Origin: Planctomycetaceae bacterium
GTDB taxonomy: Bacteria > Planctomycetota > Planctomycetia > Pirellulales > Thermoguttaceae
Assembly: GCA_031274385.1 (NCBI GenBank)
Contig: JAISQH010000391.1
Coordinates: 1 to 6,776 of the forward strand
Direction of reading: 5' to 3'
Length of the DNA: 6,776 nt
Positions 1 through 4,452 of the stretch are shown here, piece after piece. The first letter of the stretch is position 1; each line of letters starts with the position of its first letter. A model generated the notes under the pieces. The model did no database searches. It saw nothing but the letters and a program-made list of their open reading frames with translations, and was not told the DNA's origin. A program made the position numbers and the translations under genes.

Positions 1-732
1 TTTGTGATTTATTACAAACAGACAATACTTGGTCCTCTTTGGTGGCTGATACAACCGTTGTTTGCAACGGGAGTTTTCACGGTGGTATTCTCTATGGCGG
101 CGAACATTCCGACTGATGAATTGCCTCCGGCGTTATTTTATTTTAGCGGACTGATTATTTGGAATTATTTTGCGTCTTGTTTGTTGCAGATTTCGCGTGT
201 GCTGCTTGACAATCGGGATGTTTTGGGCAAGGTATATTTTCCGCGTTTGGTAATTCCGATTGCGTTGGTTTTGAGCAATCTTTTTCGTTGGGCGATTCAG
301 GTTGCGCTTTTTGTTCTGATTTATGTTTTCTATTGGGCGCGGGGTGTGCCGATTCAACCGGGGCTATTATTGCTTTTTCTTCCGTTGGTGATGATTTATT
401 TGGTGTTGTTGGGTCTTGGTTCGGGGCTTCTTGTTGCCGCAATGACGACACGTTATCGTGATTTGGTGTTGGCGGTACCTTTTCTAACGCAGTTGGGCAT
501 GCTGGTATCGACAGTGATACTTCCTCTGTCGCAAGTTCCCGAATCGTGGCGGTTCTGGTGCGCTTTCAACCCGATGATTGCGCCGATTGAACTGTTCCGT
601 GCCATGACGATGGGAACCGGAATGATTTCGTGGCCGGCGGTTTTGATTGATTTACTGTTGCTTGCACTGATTTTATTTTTGGGTCTCGGACTTTTTTCAC
701 GTGCCGAGCAGACGTTCACGGATACCGTGTGA
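1..732 (+). CDS. ABC-2 type exporter permease, Wzm/TagG-like (5' truncated by window edge)
   Basis: Inner-membrane permease of an ABC exporter that moves lipid-linked polysaccharide (O-antigen, capsule or teichoic-acid type) across the cytoplasmic membrane with a separate ATPase. The first visible residues read FVIYYKQTILGPLWWLIQP, which matches the conserved segment just before the first membrane helix of Wzm/TagG/KpsM-type permeases. That segment normally follows a few dozen cytoplasmic residues, so the GTG at 4 is probably internal and the real start lies upstream. About six hydrophobic segments follow, at roughly residues 13-33, 42-62, 82-108, 118-146, 155-175 and 208-232 counted from position 4. 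The C-terminus, SRAEQTFTDTV, is the usual ending of the family, so the 3' end is intact. The ATPase partner often lies next to the permease; none follows here, so it must be upstream or elsewhere. The family is clear; the substrate cannot be read from the sequence. Confidence 0.9.
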   Translation, partial: FVIYYKQTILGPLWWLIQPLFATGVFTVVFSMAANIPTDELPPALFYFSGLIIWNYFASCLLQISRVLLDNRDVLGKVYFPRLVIPIALVLSNLFRWAIQVALFVLIYVFYWARGVPIQPGLLLLFLPLVMIYLVLLGLGSGLLVAAMTTRYRDLVLAVPFLTQLGMLVSTVILPLSQVPESWRFWCAFNPMIAPIELFRAMTMGTGMISWPAVLIDLLLLALILFLGLGLFSRAEQTFTDTV

Positions 733-756
733 GGTTACGGTTTATTTTGTTTTTTG
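724..756 (+). terminator. Weak intrinsic-terminator candidate after the permease gene
   Basis: ACCGT (724-728) can pair with ACGGT (737-741) across an 8-nt loop, followed by a T-rich tract to 756. The stem is only 5 bp and spans the stop codon of the permease, so this is a weak candidate. It would separate the permease from xseA. Confidence 0.3.
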
Positions 757-779
757 AGATTGACACGCGAAGACGCAAG

Positions 780-937
780 AAAAAGTTCCTGATTATTTCG
801 GAATGGGTAGGTTTTTCACATTGTGGATTTTATTATTACCCTGAAAGGGTCACCTATCCTAGCGTAGGGCAACGCCCTACGAGATAGGTTAACTGAGATT
901 GTTCGGGGCAACGCCCGAAATAATCAAAAAAGTTCCT
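780..937. repeat. MITE-like element: 11-bp terminal inverted repeats bounded by 11-bp direct repeats
   Basis: AAAAAGTTCCT occurs at 780-790 and again at 927-937. Between the copies lies a 135-bp element (791-925) whose ends are perfect inverted repeats: GATTATTTCGG (791-801) and CCGAAATAATC (915-925), with one extra A at 926. This is the form expected of a small non-autonomous element with a target duplication. The inside is packed with hairpins: ACCC/GGGT (838-841/847-850), a long stem at 852-889, and a shorter one at 902-919. The sequence before the left direct repeat (about 762-779) resembles the 42-bp dispersed repeat found at the end of xseA. There is no coding capacity. A single larger palindromic repeat that only looks like an insertion remains possible. 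Confidence 0.6.
852..889. repeat. Strong two-part hairpin with GGGCAACGCCC core
   Basis: Outer stem ACCTATC (852-858) with GATAGGT (883-889); inner stem CGTAGGGC (863-870) with GCCCTACG (874-881) around an AAC loop. The same core, GGGCAACGCCC, recurs at 906-916 in a second hairpin that can be drawn as TTCGGG (902-907) with CCCGAA (914-919). Two adjacent hairpins with one core suggest a dispersed palindromic repeat family rather than a gene-specific terminator, since no T-run follows. Confidence 0.65.
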
Positions 938-1074
938 ACTGCCATGTTTTTAGAGTTTTTATTAGGAAGTGCAGGCTGCCTGATTGCTTTGGAAACGGGC
1001 GGTGGGAACCATTTTTTTGTTTGAGTCAGATTAAGGGTGGACACGGTCAAACCCTGAACCATTTGAAGCCAGCC
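938..1074. other. Leader region before xseA, no gene seen
   Basis: No coding region is supported here. The stretch continues from the right direct repeat of the element into AT-rich DNA, then a G-rich patch (about 998-1008) and a T-run (1012-1018). I see no convincing -35/-10 pair. The xseA reading frame stays open back to a TTG at 1021, so part of this stretch may be coding if translation starts there. Confidence 0.5.
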
Positions 1075-2475
1075 ATGAATTCTTTTTCGTCTTACCGATC
1101 CCGCGAGCCGGTTTCCAAGAAACCGGCCGAACCGCTTTCGACACCGCTCTTTGATCACACGGACACCGAGCCGGTTCCCCAACCTCCAACCGAAAGAACC
1201 CGCAAACCGGTTGAAGAACCTCCTACGCGGGAGCCTCTCTCGGTAACTGATTTGACGCATCGTGTGAAAGAGTTGATTGAGTTTAATTTTCGCGACATTG
1301 AGGTAGTGGGGCAGGTGTCCAATTTGACGCAACCCCGTTCGGGTCACATATATCTTACGCTTAAAGATGAGAACGCCCAGTTGCCGGCTGTGATTTGGAA
1401 ATCTTCCGTATCCAAGTTTCGTTTTAAGATAAAAGACGGAATGGAGGTTGTATGTCGTGGACGGCTTGACGTGTATCCTCCGCACGGCAAATACCAAATG
1501 ATTGTGAATGAGTTGGTGCCGAAGGGGATTGGTTCACTGGAACTTGCGTTTCGTCAACTCCATGATCAGTTGTCGGAAGCGGGTCTTTTTGATCCGAGCC
1601 GGAAAAAGCGGCTTCCCAGAATGATTCGGCAGGTTGCCTTAATTACCAGCCCATCCGGTGCGGCAATCCATGATTTTCTGCAAGTTCTTGCCCGCCGAAC
1701 GAAACGGGTGGATATTTTAATTGTTCCGGTTCGTGTGCAGGGGGACGGGGCGTCACAGGAAATCGCAAAAGCGATTCGAACTGTTCACCGGATTGCTTCA
1801 AAGAAACCGATTGACTGTATTGTTATTACGCGCGGCGGAGGGAGTCGCGAAGACCTTTGGGCGTTCAATGAAGAGGTTCTGGTTCGGGCGGTAGCGGCGT
1901 CACGGATTCCGGTTGTTTCCGGTGTGGGTCACGAAGTGGATGTAACGCTCTGCGATCTTGCGGCGGACGTCCGGGCGTTGACTCCCAGCGAAGCGGCAGA
2001 ACGTATCGCACCGGAAGACGCGGAATTGTCAAGATATTTGCTCCAACTTCAACGTCAACTCGATGATCGTTTGGAAAAACGAGTCCGGTTTTGCCGTGAA
2101 CACCTGAAGTTTATAGAAAAACAATCCATATTGGCGTTCCCGGAGCGAATCATTGAAAATCGTCGCCGAAAAATTGATTTATATGAAGAACGATTGGAGC
2201 GGGCAATCGATCACCGTCTTCAGCGTTCTCAACAACAACTCAGTCAAGCAGCCGCTTCACTCGAAGCGTTGAGTCCTCTTGCGGTTCTTTCAAGAGGTTA
2301 CAGCCTTACCGAAAACAAGGACGGACACAAAATCCGAAACGCTCACGATGTTCAAAAAGGCGAACGAATCCGAACCCGGCTTCTAAACGGTTATTTGGAA
2401 AGCGTTGTTGTTGAAAACGCTCTTTTTGAGGATGTTGCGCGCGAAGACGCAAAGAATCTAAAGAATTTTCAATAG
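1075..2475 (+). CDS. xseA: Exodeoxyribonuclease VII large subunit
   Basis: Large, catalytic subunit of exonuclease VII, which with XseB degrades single-stranded DNA from both ends in the cytoplasm. From the ATG at 1075 it has 466 residues, close to the 456 of E. coli XseA. An N-terminal OB-fold DNA-binding domain starts near residue 55 (LSVTDLTHRV, then VSNLTQPRSGHIYLTLKD). The catalytic domain follows, with SPSGAAIHDF, RGGGSREDLW (residues 253-262), and SGVGHEVDVTLCD ending near residue 294, holding the conserved His and Asp residues of the family. A long charged helical region (about 315-425) matches the XseB-binding coiled coil. Before the OB-fold lies an unusual Pro/Glu/Arg-rich tail of about 54 residues, probably disordered. 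The start is uncertain: ATG 1075 has only a poor ribosome site, and an in-frame TTG at 1021 would add 18 residues. The last 13 residues are encoded by a dispersed repeat. xseB is not in the window. Confidence 0.95.
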   Translation: MNSFSSYRSREPVSKKPAEPLSTPLFDHTDTEPVPQPPTERTRKPVEEPPTREPLSVTDLTHRVKELIEFNFRDIEVVGQVSNLTQPRSGHIYLTLKDENAQLPAVIWKSSVSKFRFKIKDGMEVVCRGRLDVYPPHGKYQMIVNELVPKGIGSLELAFRQLHDQLSEAGLFDPSRKKRLPRMIRQVALITSPSGAAIHDFLQVLARRTKRVDILIVPVRVQGDGASQEIAKAIRTVHRIASKKPIDCIVITRGGGSREDLWAFNEEVLVRAVAASRIPVVSGVGHEVDVTLCDLAADVRALTPSEAAERIAPEDAELSRYLLQLQRQLDDRLEKRVRFCREHLKFIEKQSILAFPERIIENRRRKIDLYEERLERAIDHRLQRSQQQLSQAAASLEALSPLAVLSRGYSLTENKDGHKIRNAHDVQKGERIRTRLLNGYLESVVVENALFEDVAREDAKNLKNFQ

Positions 2476-2516
2476 GTTGCGCACGAAGGCACAAAGAGTA
2501 CAAAGATTTTTTAATC
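2434..2516 (+). repeat. Two tandem 42-bp dispersed-repeat units, the first forming the xseA 3' end
   Basis: Unit 1 (2434-2475) and unit 2 (2476-2516) share the start GTTGCGC, then CGAAG, CAAAGA and a T-rich end, at a period of exactly 42 bp. Unit 1 is read in frame as the last 13 codons and stop of xseA; unit 2 lies just past the stop. A related partial copy precedes the element at 780 (about 762-779), and two units in the opposite orientation lie at 2851-2923. Repeats of this kind often produce false proteins rich in 'AKTQR'-like words in annotated genomes. Confidence 0.8.
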
Positions 2517-2579
2517 ATGTTTCGCGCAACTTCTGGATATTTTGGTATATTCTATTAGTATAATTCTTGCATTTTGAAT

Positions 2580-2684
2580 CGAAACTACTCCGTAGGAGTT
2601 CAATCTGGATAACCCCGTGCAAGCCTGCGCAGCACGGGGTAAGTGCTAAAACAAACCGTGAACTCCGAAGGAGTTCAATATAAA
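2580..2684 (+). repeat. Palindromic dispersed repeat, left copy of an inverted pair
   Basis: Three hairpins in a row: ACTCC/GGAGT (2587-2591/2595-2599, loop GTA), ACCCCGTGC/GCACGGGGT (2612-2620/2632-2640, 11-nt loop) and TGAACTCC/GGAGTTCA (2659-2666/2670-2677, loop GAA). The whole segment returns in reverse complement at 2723-2826, with a perfect 25-bp match between 2616-2640 and 2766-2790. No T-run follows the strong central stem, so this is a repeat rather than a terminator. Confidence 0.8.
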
Positions 2685-2722
2685 ATGTTTGTAATGTTGG
2701 TAGAGTATTAATTACGAACGAC

Positions 2723-2826
2723 CAAATTGAACTCCTACGGAGTTCCGTTTAATTCGGAATGACTAACCCCGTGCTGCGCAGGCTTGCACGAGGTTATCCA
2801 AATAAAACTCCTTCGGAGTTGTTTTT
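2723..2826 (-). repeat. Palindromic dispersed repeat, right copy in inverse orientation
   Basis: Reverse complement of 2580-2684 at roughly 80% identity with one small length difference. Hairpins: GAACTCC/GGAGTTC (2729-2735/2739-2745, loop TAC), ACCCCGTGC with GCACGAGGT (2766-2774/2786-2794, one mismatch) and AACTCC/GGAGTT (2806-2811/2815-2820, loop TTC). The two copies are separated by only 38 bp of AT-rich DNA, so the pair could form a large cruciform or a long RNA hairpin. Confidence 0.8.
2806..2826 (+). terminator. Terminator-like hairpin plus T-run at the repeat end
   Basis: AACTCC-TTC-GGAGTT followed by GTTTTTC. The stem is 6 bp with a T-tract directly after, so it could stop transcription running rightward from xseA. 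It belongs to the repeat family, so any terminator role may be incidental. A further perfect hairpin, TTTTCTTC/GAAGAAAA (2823-2830/2833-2840), overlaps it. Confidence 0.35.
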
Positions 2827-2850
2827 CTTCACGAAGAAAACGCCTCGACA

Positions 2851-2923
2851 AATTCCTTTGTGCTCTTTGTGTCTTCGTGCGCAACCCATAAAAATTTCTT
2901 TGCACTCTTTGCGTCTTTGCGCG
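2851..2923 (-). repeat. Two tandem 42-bp-type repeat units in inverse orientation
   Basis: On the - strand this reads as two units of the family seen at 2434-2516: one with GACGCAAAGAGTGCAAAG (within 2890-2923) followed by one starting GTTGCGCACGAAGACACAAA (2885 downward). Order and orientation mirror the left pair, so the pairs bracket the palindromic copies symmetrically. Confidence 0.75.
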
Positions 2924-2951
2924 AAAAATTTTAGAAAATTGGCTGGCTATC

Positions 2952-2979
2952 TGGACAATGAAATAAAAATTGTTATATT
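2952..2979 (+). promoter_or_regulatory. Sigma-70-type promoter candidate with extended -10
   Basis: TGGACA (2952-2957), a 16-bp spacer, then TATATT (2974-2979) preceded by TG one base away (2971-2972), giving an extended -10. Transcription would begin near 2986, about 350 nt before the ATG at 3335, giving a long leader that includes the foldable segment and the 21-bp array. It lies just right of the repeat cassette. This is the best promoter match I found in the window, but it is a sequence match only. Confidence 0.5.
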
Positions 2980-3028
2980 GTTTCTCTTGTTGCGTTGAGT
3001 TGTTCAGATTTCTTTGCAAATGAGAGAC

Positions 3029-3127
3029 GGACAACCTATTGCCGTTCGGGAGCCACTGCAAGAACCTGAACGACTTGCGCCGTCCGCAAAACTAATTTGT
3101 TGTCCCGCTTGCTGATACCCGCAAGCG
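3029..3127 (+). ncRNA. Candidate structured leader RNA (three-way junction plus hairpin)
   Basis: Closing stem P1 pairs GGACAAC (3029-3035) with GTTGTCC (3099-3105). Inside it are P2, CGTTCGGG (3043-3050) with CCTGAACG (3065-3072, one G-U), and P3, TTGCG (3075-3079) with CGCAA (3085-3089). The P3 loop, CCGTC (3080-3084), is complementary to GACGG at 3026-3030, which overlaps P1, so an alternative pairing or pseudoknot is possible. A hairpin CGCTTGC/GCAAGCG (3106-3112/3121-3127) follows at once. A promoter candidate lies about 45 nt upstream. No known RNA family is recognised. The fold was found by eye, without energy calculation. Confidence 0.35.
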
Positions 3128-3275
3128 GCTTGCGGACTGCCGAAAGATTCTTGCGGGCTTCCGTGAGCGGACTGCGGATTGCCGAAAGTTTCTTGCGGAC
3201 TTCCGTGAGCGGCTTGCGGATTGCCGAAAGTTTCTTGCGGACTTCCGTAAGCCGCTTGCGGATTGCCGAAAACGG
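3108..3275 (+). repeat. Eight tandem 21-bp repeats upstream of the 226-aa gene
   Basis: Seven clear copies start at 3129, 3150, 3171, 3192, 3213, 3234 and 3255; a degenerate eighth lies at 3108-3128 (15 of 21 bases match). The consensus begins CTTGCGGAYTKCCG. Odd and even copies differ in the tail (AAAGTTT or TGAGCGG), giving a 42-bp higher-order repeat that is nearly identical between 3170-3211 and 3212-3253. Most copies hold a CGG-N4-CCG dyad. A 21-bp period is two turns of B-DNA, so all dyads face one side. Because 21 is divisible by three, a reading frame stays open (heptads such as LRIAESF, LRTSVSG), but it has no good start or ribosome site. Phased protein-binding sites, an RNA array and slippage are all possible. 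Confidence 0.85.
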
Positions 3276-3321
3276 CTTAACTTTTTTTATCGGCGAATCA
3301 AAAATCGCCTTAACATCATTG

Positions 3322-3327
3322 AAAGGA
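3322..3327 (+). promoter_or_regulatory. Ribosome binding site of the 226-aa gene
   Basis: AAAGGA, 7 nt before the ATG at 3335. It fixes that ATG as the start rather than the internal ATG at 3356 (residue 8). Confidence 0.7.
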
Positions 3328-3334
3328 TTTAGTT

Positions 3335-4015
3335 ATGTCAGGTTCAAATGATTACATGCCATCAAAAGATGCGGATTTTGATGGTTGGTTTGAGAATTTG
3401 TCGCGCTATGTTGCGGAGAGGGTAAACCCTGCTTCGCCGATTTGGTCATTTATTCCGCTTGACACAGCGGCAGAACTGTCAGATCATTACACAACATGGC
3501 ACTCGAAGTACCAAGTGACACGAGGTGCGCATACCAATGTGGACACGGAAGCGAAAAATGACGCAAAGAAAGTGGCAAAAAAGTTTATTCGTCCCTTTGT
3601 TGCGCAGTATCTTAAGTTTCCTCCCGTTACTGATGAAGACCGCACGGCAATGCGTCTCCACAACCGTGACCCGAAACCGACGCCGATTGCGGTTCCTTCC
3701 ACACGTGTTGTGATTACCGACATGCGGGCGATAGGCGGGTTCCAGATTCGGATTTGGTTTCGCGACGAGCAGACGCCCAATAGCAACGCTATTCCGTACG
3801 GTTGCAACGGTTGCTTGATCAATTTCGCTTGGGGCAAAGAGAGAATCACAGATGTGACGGCGTTGAAGGAATCCAAGTTGCTCACTCGCTCCCCTGAGAC
3901 AATTACGCTCCCGCCTGAGTCCCAATCCGAGTATTTTTCCTGCGTCATGCGCTGGCAAAATAAAAAAGGTCAATTAGGTCCTTGGGGGGATGTCCAATCG
4001 ATTGTGATTGGATAA
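3335..4015 (+). CDS. Uncharacterised conserved protein, helical N-domain plus Fn3-like C-domain
   Basis: 226 residues, no signal peptide and no membrane segment. From memory it matches a family of unknown function found mainly in Bacteroidota, Planctomycetota and other gut or environmental bacteria. The hallmarks are an aromatic N-terminus (DFDGWFENLSRYV), a central helical part with VTDEDRTAM (about residues 99-107), a Pro linker (PKPTPIAVP, about 112-120), and a beta-rich C-domain with IRIWFRDE and an ending of the form MRWQNKKGQLGPWGDVQS. That ending resembles the last strands of fibronectin-III or Ig-like folds. GCNGC (about residues 154-158) sits where I recall GVHGA in relatives, so it is probably not a metal site. 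The gene has a good ribosome site and stands alone: promoter candidate, foldable leader and 21-bp array before it, a repeat cassette after it. Function unknown; no catalytic motif seen. Confidence 0.8.
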   Translation: MSGSNDYMPSKDADFDGWFENLSRYVAERVNPASPIWSFIPLDTAAELSDHYTTWHSKYQVTRGAHTNVDTEAKNDAKKVAKKFIRPFVAQYLKFPPVTDEDRTAMRLHNRDPKPTPIAVPSTRVVITDMRAIGGFQIRIWFRDEQTPNSNAIPYGCNGCLINFAWGKERITDVTALKESKLLTRSPETITLPPESQSEYFSCVMRWQNKKGQLGPWGDVQSIVIG

Positions 4016-4078
4016 ATGGTTGTTTTTGTGGTTTATCGTGAGGCGTTGTTATTAGACAAGTTTTTTTTCTTGTTCGAT

Positions 4079-4180
4079 AGTCGCGCAGCGACGACATTAC
4101 GCATAACCGGCGGTGTAGCGCAGCGCAACCGCCGGATAATCACAACCAAGAATCAAAGTCGCGCAGCGACGATATTATCG
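4079..4180 (+). repeat. Palindromic repeat with two direct AGTCGCGCAGCGACGA boxes, left copy
   Basis: A 21-bp box, beginning AGTCGCGCAGCGACGA, occurs at 4079-4099 and 4157-4177 with one difference. Between them lies CCGGCGGT/ACCGCCGG (4107-4114/4128-4135), a perfect 8-bp stem. Each box also holds GTCGC/GCGAC. An inverse copy lies at 4329-4432: 4104-4137 matches 4371-4404 as a perfect 34-bp inverted repeat. It begins 63 bp after the stop of the 226-aa gene and lies inside a short open frame (4016-4216) that looks repeat-derived. Confidence 0.85.
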
Positions 4181-4230
4181 AGCCTAATCTTTTTTATGAT
4201 TAAAAAAAGAGTGTAATGGAATTTTAGTTT

Positions 4231-4303
4231 TGTCAACAGTTTATACAGATTTCACAGATTATCATAAAAAACTAATCTGTATAATCTGTAAAATCTGTTG
4301 ACA
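4231..4303. repeat. Long central hairpin with TTGACA facing outward on both ends
   Basis: Arms 4231-4261 and 4273-4303 pair at 27 of 31 positions around an 11-nt loop. Each arm carries CAGATT-type words spaced about 11 bp apart, a widespread dispersed repeat that yields false 'DFTDYTD' peptides. Each end carries TGTCAA/TTGACA, a perfect -35 hexamer pointing outward. It lies midway between the inverse copies at 4079-4180 and 4329-4432. Confidence 0.85.
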
Positions 4304-4327
4304 ATAAAAACAAAAATGGGATATATC
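4298..4327 (+). promoter_or_regulatory. Promoter candidate for the TPR gene, supplied by the hairpin arm
   Basis: TTGACA (4298-4303) followed after 18 bp by TATATC (4322-4327), or after 17 bp by ATATAT. The -35 is perfect, the -10 poor. It is the only reasonable match upstream of the TPR gene and would give a leader of roughly 120 nt containing the right repeat copy. Confidence 0.35.
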
Positions 4328-4328
4328 G

Positions 4329-4432
4329 ATAGTCATCGCTGCGCGACTTTAATGGTGGGGGAAAGATGCGATCCGGCGGTTGCGCTGCGCTACACCGCCG
4401 GTTACGTATTATAACGTTGCTAGCGCGACTAA
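4329..4432 (-). repeat. Palindromic repeat, inverse copy, ending just before the TPR gene
   Basis: Reverse complement of 4079-4180. The inner 34 bp (4371-4404) are perfect; the box at 4336-4350 matches 4155-4169 over 15 bp; the outer box near 4410-4432 is degenerate but recognisable (AGTCGCGC on the - strand). It ends about 10 bp before the ribosome site of the next gene, so the repeat forms most of that gene's leader. Confidence 0.8.
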
Positions 4433-4441
4433 GATAGAATT

Positions 4442-4446
4442 GGAGG
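4442..4446 (+). promoter_or_regulatory. Ribosome binding site deciding a TTG start
   Basis: GGAGG, 6 nt before the TTG at 4453. The frame is closed by a TAG at 4435-4437 and the signal peptide starts right after, so TTG 4453 is the start although no ATG is near. Confidence 0.8.
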
Positions 4447-4452
4447 TTTCCT

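Noticed and set aside
4..6. GTG as the start of the permease
   Set aside because: The frame is open to base 1 and the conserved segment begins immediately, so the cytoplasmic N-terminus is missing and this Val is internal.
889..1497. 202-aa open frame on the - strand
   Set aside because: It lies mostly antisense to xseA, which has clear family motifs, and its end runs into repeat DNA. No ribosome site or recognisable domain.
2559..2564. Perfect TATAAT between the 42-bp units and the palindromic repeats
   Set aside because: No acceptable -35 at 15-19 bp and no gene directly downstream; likely chance in AT-rich DNA.
2735..3061. 108-aa open frame on the - strand, and an overlapping 79-aa frame on the + strand (2759-2998)
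   Set aside because: Both are translations of the dispersed repeats (words such as AKTQR and CKPAQHGVS), a common source of false proteins.
3108..3275. CRISPR array
   Set aside because: The 21/42-bp units are contiguous, with no unique spacers and no cas genes.
3097..3351. 84-aa open frame with seven-residue repeats (LRIAESF, LRTSVSG)
   Set aside because: It is open because the 21-bp DNA repeat preserves frame. The start would be a TTG without a ribosome site, and it overlaps the well-supported start at 3335. Kept as a possibility under the array, not as a gene.
3479..3973. Two overlapping - strand frames of 164 and 153 aa
   Set aside because: Antisense shadows of the 226-aa gene, which has its own ribosome site and family match.
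4185..4210. Terminator at CTTTTTT/AAAAAAG after the 226-aa gene, and at ACAAG-T8-CTTGT (4056-4073)
   Set aside because: The first stem is almost pure A-T and the second has its T-run in the loop; neither has intrinsic-terminator form.
4016..4216. 66-aa open frame starting directly after the stop of the 226-aa gene
   Set aside because: Most of it is the palindromic repeat at 4079-4180 read as protein (SRAATTLRITGGVAQ). No ribosome site.
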